From: Kribbella sp. VKM Ac-2569
Lineage (GTDB): Bacteria > Actinomycetota > Actinomycetes > Propionibacteriales > Kribbellaceae
Length of the DNA: 64,000 nt
Reading direction: 5' to 3'
Assembly (NCBI RefSeq): GCF_004216905.1
Contig: NZ_SGXJ01000001.1
Span: 2,108,001 to 2,172,000 of the forward strand
Numbering within the stretch: the stretch's first letter is position 1; each line of letters opens with the position of its first letter. A program made the position numbers and the translations under genes. A model generated the notes under the pieces. It was given only the letters and a program-made list of their open reading frames with translations, was not told the origin of the DNA and did not search any database. This document shows positions 24,931 to 33,453 of the stretch, in pieces.

Positions 24931-25719
24931 TCAGCCGAGGAAGTCGACGACGGCTTCCTCGGCTGCGGTACGTCGTACCACCTGGACGCCGCTGCCCTCG
25001 CGGACCGTGCGGTAGACGTCGACGGACGCCTTCAGGGCTCGCAGGCAGTCGGCGGGGTCGGCGGTCGCGACGGTCTCGCGCAGGGCCGGGACGAGCTCCG
25101 GCGCGAGCGTTTCGAGCCGTCGTACGCCGGCCGGTCTCGTGGTGCGGCCGATTCCGGCGAGCGGTGCGATCGCGGCCGCACGGAGCATGACGAGTCCGTC
25201 GATCGCCTCGAACAACTCACCACGGGCGATCTTGACCGCGATGTAGTGCACCCAGACCCAGAACCGGTCCTCGATCCATTGCGGATCGGGCTGCGGCCAG
25301 TGCGCGACAGCTTCGGTGTACGCCGCCTCGACGACATCCTCGCGCTGCCACAGCACGACACCGTCCTCGACGCGCTCGCGCAGGTCTTCCGGAGTGACGA
25401 ACTTGAGGTCGACATGCGCCAACGGCGGCCCGTACAGCGCGATCAGCAACCGCGGCTCGCCAACGTGTTCGCCGGTGAAGCTGGCCAGCAACGGTCCGGC
25501 CCGCCGCGCGAACTCCGGCGCCTCGGCGAGACACTCTGCGTGCGTCTCCGGCGTACACACGAGCACCAGATCCAGGTCCGAGTACTCGTCGCTCGTCCCG
25601 GTGGCGATCGACCCGCCGGCGATCACCGCCAGCAGCCGCTCGTCGGCCTCGGCCGCCGCGATCACCTGCTCCGCAAGGCCTCGAAGATGTCCTGGCACTC
25701 GCTCGCCGACCACAGTCAC
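24931..25719 (-). CDS. nucleotidyltransferase-domain protein
   Basis: The ~262-residue protein begins with a pol-beta-type nucleotidyltransferase domain. The motif GGSIATGTSDEYSDLDLVLV holds the GS and the two metal aspartates (D-L-D), with a third acidic position in AHVDLKFV. The remainder is helical and may be the acceptor-binding domain, as in aminoglycoside adenylyltransferases, although no drug specificity can be inferred. AGGAGG (25729-25724) precedes two in-frame GTG codons; I chose 25719 (4-base gap), and 25713 (10-base gap) is equally possible. An in-frame ATG at 25734 lies upstream of the ribosome site and is unlikely. Confidence 0.75.
   Translation of the reverse strand: MTVVGERVPGHLRGLAEQVIAAAEADERLLAVIAGGSIATGTSDEYSDLDLVLVCTPETHAECLAEAPEFARRAGPLLASFTGEHVGEPRLLIALYGPPLAHVDLKFVTPEDLRERVEDGVVLWQREDVVEAAYTEAVAHWPQPDPQWIEDRFWVWVHYIAVKIARGELFEAIDGLVMLRAAAIAPLAGIGRTTRPAGVRRLETLAPELVPALRETVATADPADCLRALKASVDVYRTVREGSGVQVVRRTAAEEAVVDFLG
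24932..24965. terminator. hairpin at the end of the Nramp gene
   Basis: CAGCCGAGGAAG (24932-24943) pairs with 24954-24965 around a 10-base loop, 9 bases after the Nramp stop. It lies inside the last codons of the convergent nucleotidyltransferase gene, so coding and terminator functions overlap. Confidence 0.55.
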
Positions 25720-25805
25720 AGTTCCTCCTCGCATCAGGTCAGCAGGCCATCGTCTCGCGCCGTGCGCCGGTTCGCGAGTGGATTTCTCAGGACTGAACGA
25801 GGGAA

Positions 25806-26735
25806 TCAGGCGTGTGGGCCGTACGCCTCCGGGGCTCCGTTGACGGTGGTCAGGAGGGAGTAGACGGAGGTGGTGGCGGTGAGGAAGAGGCGGTTGCGTT
25901 TGGGGCCGCCCCAGGTGAGGTTGCTGACGGTTTCGGGGACCAGGAGTTTGCCGAGCAGGGTGCCGTCGGGGTGGTAGACGTGCACGCCGTCCGCGGCCGA
26001 CGCCCAGACGCGGCCCTCGGAGTCGAGACGGATGCCGTCGAAGATGCCGTTGCCGCACTCGGCGAACAGCTCGCCGCCGCTCAGCTTGTCGCCGTCGACG
26101 GTGAAGACGCGGATCGTCCCCTCCTCCGAATCGGTGATGTAGAGCAACGACTCGTCGAGCGAGAACGCGAGCCCGTTCGGCCGGTTGAAGTCGTCGGCGA
26201 CGCGGGTCAGCCCGCCGTCCGGCGCCACCCGGTACACATGGCAGCCGCCGGTCTCGATCTCGCCCTTGTACCCCTCGTAGTCGCTGTCGATCCCGTACGC
26301 CGGATCCGTGAACCAGACCGAGCCGTCCCGCTTCACCACCACGTCGTTCGGGGAGTTCAGCCGCTTCCCGTCGTACTCGTGGGCGAGCACGGTGATGCCG
26401 CCGTGGTGCTCGGTCCGCGTCACGCGCCGGTTGCCGTGCTCGCAGCTCACCAGCCGGCCCTCGGTGTCGCGGGTGTGGCCGTTGGTGTTGCCGGCCGGGT
26501 GCCGGAAGACGGAGACCTGGTACGACGTCTCGTCCCAGCGCAGGATGCGGTCGTTCGGGATGTCGCTCCAGAGCAGGTACCGGCCCGCGGCGGAGTACAC
26601 CGGGCCCTCGACCCAGCGGCCGCCGGTCCACAACCGTTCGAGGCGGCTGTCACCGCGGATCCCGGCGAACCGGTCGTCCAGCTTCTCCCAGACGGCCGGC
26701 GCGGTCCCTGCCAACGGCTCGAGAATTCCCGTCAT
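25806..26735 (-). CDS. SMP-30/gluconolactonase/LRE family hydrolase, copy 2
   Basis: A 309-residue six-bladed propeller lactonase. Metal ligands typical of SMP-30 can be placed: Glu in GGRWVEGPVYS, Asn in KRLNSPNDVVV and RPNGLAFSLDES, and Asp in LLYITDSEEGTIRV. Such enzymes hydrolyse sugar-acid lactones. AGGAGGA lies 7 bases before the ATG at 26735. It sits 54 bases behind a closely similar gene, and the two share motif after motif (WSDIPNDRILRWDE against FSDIPNDRMLRWDE), so they arose by tandem duplication. No signal peptide is seen. Confidence 0.85.
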   Translation of the reverse strand: MTGILEPLAGTAPAVWEKLDDRFAGIRGDSRLERLWTGGRWVEGPVYSAAGRYLLWSDIPNDRILRWDETSYQVSVFRHPAGNTNGHTRDTEGRLVSCEHGNRRVTRTEHHGGITVLAHEYDGKRLNSPNDVVVKRDGSVWFTDPAYGIDSDYEGYKGEIETGGCHVYRVAPDGGLTRVADDFNRPNGLAFSLDESLLYITDSEEGTIRVFTVDGDKLSGGELFAECGNGIFDGIRLDSEGRVWASAADGVHVYHPDGTLLGKLLVPETVSNLTWGGPKRNRLFLTATTSVYSLLTTVNGAPEAYGPHA

Positions 26736-26789
26736 CACGACTCCTCCTGATTTGGACGTCTCGAACCGAAGGATATGCGGGGCCAAGTT

Positions 26790-27692
26790 TTACCGCTGAG
26801 CGGTCGACAGCCACGACCACACCGAGGTGGTCGCGGTGATGAACAGGCGGTTGCCCTTCGGGCCGCCGAAGGTCAGGTTCGACACCACGTCCGGCAGCAG
26901 CAGCTTGCCGATCAGCGTGCCGTCCGGGTCGAAGCAGTGCACCCCTTCGTGCGTCGCCGCCCAGACCCGGCCGGTGCTGTCCAGCCGGATGCCGTCGAAC
27001 ATCCCGCCCTCGCACGGCGCGAACACCTCGCCCCCGGTCAGCTTCTCGCCGTCCACGTCGAACCGGCGGATGTGCTTGCCCGGGGTGTCGACGACGTACA
27101 ACTGGCTCTCGTCGCGGGAGAACGCGAGCCCGTTCGGGCGGATGAAGTCGTCCGCGACGACGGTCAGCGCACCGTCCGGGGCGATCCGGTAGACGTGGCA
27201 ACCGTCGATCTCCTGCTCGGCGGCGTGGCCCTCGTAGCTCGAGGTGATCCCGTACGGCGGGTCGGTGAACCAGATCGAGCCGTCGCTGCGTTCGACCACG
27301 TCGTTCGGGCTGTTCAGGCGGCGGCCGTCGAGGTGTGAGGCGAGGACCGTGCGGCTGCCGTCGTACTCCGTTCGCACGACCTGGCGATCGCCCTGCGAGC
27401 AGCTGATCAGACGGCCGGCGCGGTCGATGGTGTTGCCGTTGACGTAGCCGGAGGGCTGACGGAACACGCTGACCTGGCCGGAGAGCTCGTCCCAGCGGAG
27501 CATCCGGTCGTTCGGGATGTCGCTGAAGACGAGGCAGCGCCAGGCCGGCGAGTACGCCGGTCCTTCGAGCCAACGGCCCCCGTCGTACAGGCATTCGAGG
27601 TACTCGTCGCCCGCGATCTTGGTGAAGCGCTCGTCGAGCACCACGAGCTCAGCCCGGAGCCGCGGCGGGGCGGCGTTGAGTGTGATCGTCAT
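26790..27692 (-). CDS. SMP-30/gluconolactonase/LRE family hydrolase, copy 1
   Basis: The 300-residue tandem paralogue of the next gene, with the same propeller and metal positions (GGRWLEGPAYS; RRLNSPNDVVER; RPNGLAFSRDES; LYVVDTPGKHIRRF). It is divergent from an Lrp/AsnC regulator 61 bases away, with a CTGTC-N3-GACAG palindrome between, so both lactonase genes probably form an operon under that regulator. The ATG at 27692 has no clear Shine-Dalgarno. A role in uptake of a sugar or sugar-acid lactone is expected, but no dehydrogenase or transporter lies nearby to name it. Confidence 0.85.
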   Translation of the reverse strand: MTITLNAAPPRLRAELVVLDERFTKIAGDEYLECLYDGGRWLEGPAYSPAWRCLVFSDIPNDRMLRWDELSGQVSVFRQPSGYVNGNTIDRAGRLISCSQGDRQVVRTEYDGSRTVLASHLDGRRLNSPNDVVERSDGSIWFTDPPYGITSSYEGHAAEQEIDGCHVYRIAPDGALTVVADDFIRPNGLAFSRDESQLYVVDTPGKHIRRFDVDGEKLTGGEVFAPCEGGMFDGIRLDSTGRVWAATHEGVHCFDPDGTLIGKLLLPDVVSNLTFGGPKGNRLFITATTSVWSWLSTAQR

Positions 27693-27707
27693 ATGCGGAA
27701 CGCTATC

Positions 27708-27720
27708 CTGTCGCTGACAG
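27708..27720. promoter_or_regulatory. palindrome between lactonase and Lrp genes
   Basis: CTGTC-GCT-GACAG is a perfect 5+3+5 palindrome, with a further CAGACAG a few bases to the right. It lies 15 bases from the lactonase start and is the only symmetric motif in the gap, so it is a candidate Lrp-family operator. Confidence 0.5.
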
Positions 27721-27753
27721 CTCAGACAGAATGAGATTTGGTTTGTGATCGAT

Positions 27754-28203
27754 ATGACAGTAGATGATGTGGACCGTGGGTTGCTGGCCGCGTTGCAGGA
27801 GGACGCCGGGCAGTCGTACGCCGCGCTCGGGCAGGCCGTCGGGCTGTCGGCCGGATCCGCCCACGAACGGGTCCGGAAACTGAAGGCGGCCGGCGTGATC
27901 CGGCGTACGACGGTCGACGTCGACCCGGCCGCGGTCGGGCTCGGCGTACTGGCGTTCGTCATGCTCGAGTCCGGCGCCTGGATGGGCGACGAGGCGACGA
28001 TGAAGGCGTTGCGGAAGATCCCTGCGGTCGAGGAGGCGCACATCATCGCCGGGCCGGCCTCGGTCCTGGTGAAGGTCCGCACCGCGACCACCGAGGATCT
28101 GCAGGCGACGCTGCGTGCGCTCCATCAGGTGGACGGGGTGACCAGCACTCAGACAGTCGTCGTCCTCGAGACCTTCTTCGAGGGACAACCCACCGTGCTG
28201 TGA
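27754..28203 (+). CDS. Lrp/AsnC family transcriptional regulator
   Basis: A 149-residue Lrp-type protein: N-terminal helix-turn-helix (DVDRGLLAALQEDAGQSYAA, then LGQAVGLSAGSAHERVRKLK) and a C-terminal RAM/ligand domain (VLAFVMLESG; VEEAHIIAGPASVLVKVRTA). Its divergent position implies control of the two SMP-30 genes. ATG 27754 and GTG 27745 are both in frame with no Shine-Dalgarno; I took the ATG because the domain begins right after it. The ligand is unknown; amino acids are usual for the family. Confidence 0.87.
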   Translation: MTVDDVDRGLLAALQEDAGQSYAALGQAVGLSAGSAHERVRKLKAAGVIRRTTVDVDPAAVGLGVLAFVMLESGAWMGDEATMKALRKIPAVEEAHIIAGPASVLVKVRTATTEDLQATLRALHQVDGVTSTQTVVVLETFFEGQPTVL

Positions 28204-28277
28204 TCGTGGTGTGAGCAACACCCTCCCCGCAGGACGGCTGCTTGACCCTAGACTCGGGCCAGCCGAAGGGAGTCGCT

Positions 28278-30053
28278 GTGTCCGACAGCTTGCAGATCAC
28301 CAAGGTGCTCGTCGCCAACCGGGGCGAGATCGCCGTCCGGGTCGTCCGCGCCGCCGCCGACGCGGGGCTGGGCAGCGTCGCCGTGTACGCCGACCAGGAC
28401 CGGGACGCGCTGTTCGTCCGGCTCGCCGACGAGGCCTACGCGCTGGACGGGTCCACACCGGCCGACTCCTACCTGAACATCGCCAAGATCCTGGACGTGG
28501 CGGCCCGCTCGGGCGCGAACGCCGTACATCCGGGGTATGGGTTCCTGGCCGAGAACGCCGACTTCGCGCAGGCCGTGCTGGTCGCTGGACTGATCTGGAT
28601 CGGGCCGCCGCCGTCGGCGATCGACTCGCTGGGCGACAAGGTCAAGGCGCGGCACATCGCGGAGAAGGTCGGCGCGCCGCAGGTGCCTGGTACGCCGGAC
28701 CCGGTTGCCAACGCTGATGAGGTGGTGGCGTTCGCCCAGGAGTACGGGTTGCCGATCGCGATCAAGGCGGCGTACGGCGGGGGTGGGCGCGGGATGAAGG
28801 TCGCGCGGACGCTGGAGGAAGTACCGGAGCTGTTCGAGTCGGCTACGCGCGAGGCTGTCAGCGCATTCGGGCGCGGTGAGTGCTTCGTCGAGCGGTACCT
28901 GGACAAGCCGCGGCACGTCGAGACCCAGTGCCTGGCCGATGCCCACGGCAACGTTGTCGTCGTGTCGACGCGGGACTGCTCGCTGCAGCGCCGGTACCAG
29001 AAGCTTGTCGAGGAGGCGCCGGCTCCGTTCCTGTCGCCCGAGCAGCTGGAACTGCTCTACTCGTCGTCGAAGAAGATCCTCCGCGAGGCCGGGTACGTCG
29101 GTGCCGGGACGTGCGAGTTCCTGGTCGGGCAGGACGGACTGATCTCGTTCCTCGAGGTGAACACGCGGCTGCAGGTCGAGCACCCGGTCTCCGAGGAGGT
29201 CACCGGGATCGACCTGGTCCGGGAGATGTTCCGGATCGCCAACGGCGAAGAGCTCGGGTACGACGACCCGGAGATCTCCGGGCACTCGATCGAGTTCCGG
29301 ATCAACGCCGAGGACGGCGGGCGCGGGTTCCTGCCCGCTCCGGGAACGTTGACGCGCTGGCACGCGCCGTCGGGTCCGGGTATCCGTCTCGACGGCGGGT
29401 ACGACCAGGGCGAGACCGTGCCGGGCGCGTTCGACTCGCTGGTCGCGAAGCTGATCGTCACCGGGCGGGACCGGACGCAGGCGCTGGAGCGGTCGCGCCG
29501 GGCGCTGCGTGAGTTCGTCGTCGAGGGCATGCCGACGGTCATCCCGTTCCACGCCGCGGTCGTCTCCGACCCGGCCTTCGTCGGGACGGACGGGTTCAAG
29601 GTCCACACCCGCTGGATCGAGACCGAGTACGACAACCAGCTCACGCCGTACGACGGCCCGACCGCCGAGGCGCCGTCCGACACCGAGCGCGAGAAGGTCA
29701 CCGTCGAGGTCGGGGGCAAGCGACTCGAGGTCGTCCTGCCCGCCGGGCTCGGTGCGATCGGTGCCGCTCCTGCTGCCGGCGGGTCGAAGAAGAAGCCGGC
29801 GCGGCGGGCGGGCGGCACGAAGAACTCGGCCGCGTCCGGCGACTCGCTGACGTCGCCGATGCAGGGCACCATCGTCAAGATCGCCGTCGAGGAAGGCGCG
29901 ACGGTCGCCGAGGGCGACCTGATCGTGGTCCTCGAGGCGATGAAGATGGAGCAGCCCTTGAACGCCCACAAGTCCGGCACCGTCACCGGCCTCAGCGCAG
30001 AGGTCGGCGCCACGGTCTCGGCCGGTGCCGCCATCTGCGAGATCAAGGACTGA
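28278..30053 (+). CDS. acyl-CoA carboxylase alpha subunit (biotin carboxylase + BCCP)
   Basis: The 591-residue protein joins biotin carboxylase ([21 protein letters not shown]-grasp glycine loop [34 protein letters not shown]) to a C-terminal biotin domain with the attachment lysine K556 in [10 protein letters not shown]. An Ala/Lys-rich linker ([18 protein letters not shown]) separates them. It carboxylates biotin for acetyl- or propionyl-CoA carboxylases, as AccA3-type proteins do, and may serve the beta subunit at 4427. The GTG start at 28278 has AAGGGAG 5 bases upstream; a longer frame from 28242 lacks a ribosome site. The stop overlaps the next start by one base. Confidence 0.93.
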   Translation: MSDSLQITKVLVANRGEIAVRVVRAAADAGLGSVAVYADQDRDALFVRLADEAYALDGSTPADSYLNIAKILDVAARSGANAVHPGYGFLAENADFAQAVLVAGLIWIGPPPSAIDSLGDKVKARHIAEKVGAPQVPGTPDPVANADEVVAFAQEYGLPIAIKAAYGGGGRGMKVARTLEEVPELFESATREAVSAFGRGECFVERYLDKPRHVETQCLADAHGNVVVVSTRDCSLQRRYQKLVEEAPAPFLSPEQLELLYSSSKKILREAGYVGAGTCEFLVGQDGLISFLEVNTRLQVEHPVSEEVTGIDLVREMFRIANGEELGYDDPEISGHSIEFRINAEDGGRGFLPAPGTLTRWHAPSGPGIRLDGGYDQGETVPGAFDSLVAKLIVTGRDRTQALERSRRALREFVVEGMPTVIPFHAAVVSDPAFVGTDGFKVHTRWIETEYDNQLTPYDGPTAEAPSDTEREKVTVEVGGKRLEVVLPAGLGAIGAAPAAGGSKKKPARRAGGTKNSAASGDSLTSPMQGTIVKIAVEEGATVAEGDLIVVLEAMKMEQPLNAHKSGTVTGLSAEVGATVSAGAAICEIKD

Positions 30054-30439
30054 TGACCGCGGACGCCGGGGCGGCGGACCTGCCCTTGCCGGTGGTCGAC
30101 GCGGCCGTGTTCGACTGCGCGGATCCGGACGCGCTGGGCCGGTTCTGGCAGGCGCTGATCGGCGGCGAGCTCCGCCCCGATCAGCACGGCGTCACCGAAC
30201 TCCACGGCGGCAGCGTCCGCCTGGACTTCGCCCAGGTCCCCGAAGGCAAACAGGTCCGCAAGAACCGGGTCCACCTGGACCTCTACGTCCCCCCGGACAC
30301 CAAGGAACGCTCCATCGCCCGCGCCCTGTCCCTCGGCGCCACCCGAGCCGACGACATCTACGACGGCGACCTCTGGCAATGCCTCAGAGACCCCGAAGGC
30401 AACGAATTCTGCCTCATCTGGGGCGCCGACCACCCGTAG
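30053..30439 (+). CDS. VOC/glyoxalase-like protein
   Basis: A 128-residue single-domain VOC protein with VVDAAVFDCADPDALGRFWQ at the start, HLDLYV in the middle and LRDPEGNEFCLIWG at the end, the actinobacterial glyoxalase_6 pattern. The ATG overlaps the carboxylase stop (TGATG), so it is cotranslated with it. A methylmalonyl-CoA epimerase would be a tempting VOC partner for a propionyl-CoA carboxylase, but the sequence looks more like the generic glyoxalase_6 group; function unknown. Confidence 0.8.
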   Translation: MTADAGAADLPLPVVDAAVFDCADPDALGRFWQALIGGELRPDQHGVTELHGGSVRLDFAQVPEGKQVRKNRVHLDLYVPPDTKERSIARALSLGATRADDIYDGDLWQCLRDPEGNEFCLIWGADHP

Positions 30440-30450
30440 CCGGGCATGTG

Positions 30451-30512
30451 GGAACACCTCCTGGCCACTGGGAACAGGCTATTGCTAGTTCCCAGTCACC
30501 GGCGGCTGTTCC
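30451..30512. terminator. long imperfect hairpin after the VOC gene
   Basis: The 25-base arms (30451-30475 and 30488-30512) pair at 19 positions around a 12-base loop. The inner 9 bases, ACTGGGAAC, pair perfectly. It begins 12 bases after the VOC stop and probably ends the carboxylase transcript. Confidence 0.55.
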
Positions 30513-30575
30513 AACTCAACCGAGCGCGCAGATGCTGGACCCGACGACCTCAGTGTCTGGCATAGTCCGCATGTT

Positions 30576-31238
30576 ATGGACCGGTCGGTGGCGGAATCGT
30601 GGGGTTCGATCATCAGGTGGCTGGAGGAGCACCTGCCGCATGCGCTGGAGCACCTTCAGCCGCCGGCGTCCTGGGGTGAGATCTCGACCCTCCGCACGAC
30701 CATGGACCGTCGCCTGCCGAGCGATCTGATCGCCTGGCTGACGCTGAACAACGGCTTCGGCTGGCAGGCGGACTTCGGGAGACTGATCCCGTTCATCTAC
30801 ATCCCGATGGGGATCGACCGGATGCTGCGCGACCGCGAGATGCTGCGGAGCGTCTCTGCCACGGTCTTTCCGGAGCGACCGATCGCCAGTGAGCAAGCCC
30901 CGGCCGGCACCAGCTCCTTCGAGTGGCTGGACGCCTTCCTCCCGATCGGCGATGCCGGCACCGATATCCATCTCTTCGTCGACCTCCGCGACGGCGACGA
31001 GTTCGGCTGTGTCAGGACCTTCGACGCTGAGTCCGGCGGGTCGTCAATCCCGGAGTGGTTCAGCATCACCGAGATGCTCGCTGACGTGGCCGACGCCCTC
31101 ACGCTCGACCAGCCTGCGCTGCAGGACCACGGGCGGCGCTATCACGCCAGCACGCACTTTCCCACCAGGCCTCCGCACGGTTGGCGGCCCTACATCGAGG
31201 AAAACCGCCTTCGATGGGAACTGGTGTCTCTGGATTGA
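30576..31238 (+). CDS. SMI1/KNR4 family protein
   Basis: The 220-residue protein has the SMI1/KNR4 (SUKH) pattern: an N-terminal helix pair with RRLPSDLIAWLTLNNGFGWQ, the central FLPIGDAGTDIHLFVDL strand pair, and a following turn GSSIPEWFSITEMLADVADA. In bacteria such proteins often act as immunity proteins against polymorphic toxins, or as orphan regulators. No toxin gene is adjacent, so the function is open. CATAGT 9 bases before the ATG could be the -10 of a leaderless or short-leader transcript. Confidence 0.75.
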   Translation: MDRSVAESWGSIIRWLEEHLPHALEHLQPPASWGEISTLRTTMDRRLPSDLIAWLTLNNGFGWQADFGRLIPFIYIPMGIDRMLRDREMLRSVSATVFPERPIASEQAPAGTSSFEWLDAFLPIGDAGTDIHLFVDLRDGDEFGCVRTFDAESGGSSIPEWFSITEMLADVADALTLDQPALQDHGRRYHASTHFPTRPPHGWRPYIEENRLRWELVSLD

Positions 31239-31301
31239 CAGACAGTTCTCAGGTTTTCGCTGTAGGTTCCCTGCAGGTGTCTCGGTGAGGAGGGTTTCTG
31301 C

Positions 31302-32150
31302 ATGACCAAGAAGACCCATCAGCAGCAGCTGGCGGCGCGGAAGGCGAAGCGGCAGGCTGAGCGGGAGATCGAGCGGCGGCGACAGCGGCGGAATCTGGGG
31401 ATCACCGTGACTGCGGTCGCGGCGGTGGTCGTGGTTCTCGTGGGGGTCTTCGTGGTGTTCGGGGTGGGTGGCGACGACAAGCCGGCCGCCTCCGCGTCGG
31501 CGCCGGCGGAGAACAAGCCGGCCAGCATCCCGACCGCGATGGGACCGGCCCCGAAGCGCGCGACGCCGCTCGCGTCCGAGGTGAACTGCACGTACAAGAA
31601 GTCCGCCGAGCCGGCCGCGAAGAAGGTCAACGCGCCGGCCGACGGGAAGACCAAGACGTCGGGTACGTCGAAGGTCAGCCTGAACACGTCCATCGGCGAC
31701 CTGCAGCTCACCCTGGACAGCGCGCTCGCGCCCTGCACGGTGAAGAGCTTCCTGAGCCTGGTCGGCCAGAAGTACTTCGACAACACCAAGTGCCACCGGC
31801 TGACGGTCGGCGAGGGCCTGCAGGTGCTGCAGTGCGGCGACCCGAGCGGGACCGGCTCCGGCGGGCCGGGCTACAGCTTCGCGGACGAGGTGTACCCGAC
31901 GCTGAAGTACGGACGCGGCATCCTCGCGATGGCGAACTCCGGCGCGAACACGAACGGCAGCCAGTTCTTCATCGTGTACGGCGACGCCTCCGGGCTCACC
32001 CCGCAGTACACGGCGTTCGGGACGATCGACGAGCCGAGCGTGAAGCTCATCGACAAGGTCGCGGAGGCCGGCGTCACGCCGCAGAACGGCCCCCAGGACG
32101 GTACGCCGATCACGCCCGTCGACATCAAGTCGGCAACCGCCGCCGCCTGA
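31302..32150 (+). CDS. membrane-anchored cyclophilin-type peptidyl-prolyl isomerase
   Basis: The 282-residue protein has a basic cytoplasmic tail rich in Lys, Arg and Gln, one membrane helix (residues ~32-55), an Ala/Pro/Lys linker and a C-terminal cyclophilin domain from ~120 (TSIGDLQLTLDSALAPCTVK; LAMANSGANTNGSQFFIVYG). The active-site Arg region is modified (NTKCHRLTVGEGLQVLQCGD): two cysteines could form a disulfide outside the cell. It should assist folding of exported proteins. AGGAGGG precedes the ATG. A strong terminator follows. Confidence 0.88.
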   Translation: MTKKTHQQQLAARKAKRQAEREIERRRQRRNLGITVTAVAAVVVVLVGVFVVFGVGGDDKPAASASAPAENKPASIPTAMGPAPKRATPLASEVNCTYKKSAEPAAKKVNAPADGKTKTSGTSKVSLNTSIGDLQLTLDSALAPCTVKSFLSLVGQKYFDNTKCHRLTVGEGLQVLQCGDPSGTGSGGPGYSFADEVYPTLKYGRGILAMANSGANTNGSQFFIVYGDASGLTPQYTAFGTIDEPSVKLIDKVAEAGVTPQNGPQDGTPITPVDIKSATAAA

Positions 32151-32162
32151 CGTACAGCACAG

Positions 32163-32201
32163 AACAGCAGGCCCTCCCGGACGCCGGGAGGGCCTGCTGT
32201 T
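32163..32201. terminator. bidirectional terminator, 18-base stem
   Basis: AACAGCAGGCCCTCCCGG (32163-32180) pairs perfectly with 32184-32201 around an ACG loop, and T-rich bases follow on the + strand. It separates the convergent cyclophilin and GH76 genes. Confidence 0.9.
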
Positions 32202-32212
32202 GTTTCAGACCG

Positions 32213-33379
32213 TCAGGCCAGCAAGTGGTACTGCGAGCGCGGCCACGCCAGTAGCGCGTGGACCTGAGTGATGCCCGACTGCTGCAGGAGCTCGACCGAT
32301 CCCTCGCGGAACTTGTAGAGGTTCGTCGCGGGGTCGCGGGTGGTGTTCCAGTTGTAGTCGGCGTACGACTGCATCGCCTTGCGGTAGCGGGGATCCGGCG
32401 CGACCGAGTCCAGGATCAACAGGTTCTTGAACCAGATCGAGTTGAACGCCGCACCGTTCTTCGCCAGGATCTCCGGCGTGTTGTAGAACGCCAGCGAGGC
32501 ATTGGCGACCGACTTCGCGTCGCGCAGGTACTGGACGTTACCCGTTGCCTTGAACAACAACACGCCGGCGCCGAGCATCACGCCCTGGTTGTAGCTCCAC
32601 TGCGTCTTCTCGATGTTGCCGGCCAGATCGATGTGGTCCCAGTACAGGCCGTTCGGCGCGAGCATGCAGTCCTGCGCCCACTGGTACATCCGCTGGGCCC
32701 ACGTCAGGTACGACTTGTCCCGCGTCAGCAGGTACAGGTGCGCCCCGAGCTCGGCGCCCGGTCCGTTCGACACCGTGTTGCGGTCCTGGCTCCACGGCGC
32801 CTGGGTCCAGTACACGCCGCCGGCGCACGGGTGCGACGGATCCGTGTCCCAGCCGTGGACGACGAGCGCGAAGATCTCCTTGGCGCGAGCGAGTGCAGCA
32901 CGGTCACCAGTCCGCTTGAACCGCTGGATCAGGTTCAGCCCGATCCACTCGTTGTCGTCGTAGAACTTGTCGCCGCCCTGACCGTTCGGCGGCCGGACGT
33001 ACGAGTCGTACCCGGTGGGCGTCGTCCCGGCGTTCCAGTAGAACTCGTACGCCGCAAGCCGTCGATCGGCCTCCGCCGAGCCCTGCCGGCCCGCACCGGG
33101 TACGCCGGCCAGGTCCTCCGCCGCGATCGCCGCCTGCGAGTACGGCCAGACGTACGAGTACGGGTTGCTCTGGGTGTTCGGGTACTCCTCCAGCAGCAGC
33201 GCCTTGCCGGCGTCGAAGTACTTGTTGATCGCGTCGTACGACGCACGCGCCCGAGCGGCTGCGGTCGGGTCGGTCCCGGCCTCACCGGCACTGGCCGTGG
33301 TCATGTTCAGCGAGCCGAGGACCGCGACCGCGAGCACTCCGGCGGCCAACCGAGTTGATATACCAATCTTTCTGCGCAT
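32213..33379 (-). CDS. secreted glycoside hydrolase family 76 (alpha-1,6-mannanase-type)
   Basis: A 388-residue protein with a Sec signal (MRRK, hydrophobic core, cleavage near ASA-GEAG at ~31) and a GH76 (alpha/alpha)6 domain. The catalytic Asp pair is D141-D142 in KFYDDNEWIGLNL. Other conserved blocks are WTQAPWSQDRNTVSNGPGAE and WSYNQGVMLGAGVLL. GH76 enzymes cut alpha-1,6-mannan of fungal walls or of actinobacterial lipomannan. AGGAG precedes the ATG. A consensus-like promoter lies at 33421-33449, flanked by two inverted copies of a 12-base operator-like motif, one of them inside codons 5-9, suggesting sugar-responsive repression. Confidence 0.9.
   Translation of the reverse strand: MRRKIGISTRLAAGVLAVAVLGSLNMTTASAGEAGTDPTAAARARASYDAINKYFDAGKALLLEEYPNTQSNPYSYVWPYSQAAIAAEDLAGVPGAGRQGSAEADRRLAAYEFYWNAGTTPTGYDSYVRPPNGQGGDKFYDDNEWIGLNLIQRFKRTGDRAALARAKEIFALVVHGWDTDPSHPCAGGVYWTQAPWSQDRNTVSNGPGAELGAHLYLLTRDKSYLTWAQRMYQWAQDCMLAPNGLYWDHIDLAGNIEKTQWSYNQGVMLGAGVLLFKATGNVQYLRDAKSVANASLAFYNTPEILAKNGAAFNSIWFKNLLILDSVAPDPRYRKAMQSYADYNWNTTRDPATNLYKFREGSVELLQQSGITQVHALLAWPRSQYHLLA
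33355..33366. promoter_or_regulatory. operator-like 12-mer, downstream copy, inside GH76 codons 5-9
   Basis: TTGATATACCAA is a near-palindrome. On the coding strand it reads ATT GGT ATA TCA ACT. ATA and TCA are rare codons in this GC-rich genome, which suggests the DNA motif itself is selected. The same 12-mer occurs inverted at 33483. Confidence 0.6.
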
Positions 33380-33420
33380 CGACCTGCTCCTCCTGGGCGG
33401 TGGTTGACAGCGATGTCACG

Positions 33421-33449
33421 TTCTAACCGGCGCAGGGACACCGCGTCAA
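33421..33449 (-). promoter_or_regulatory. promoter of the GH76 gene
   Basis: On the minus strand TTGACG (33449-33444), a 17-base spacer and TTAGAA (33426-33421) form a good vegetative promoter. Transcription would start near 33414, leaving a ~35-base leader with the AGGAG ribosome site. Confidence 0.65.
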
Positions 33450-33453
33450 TGGC

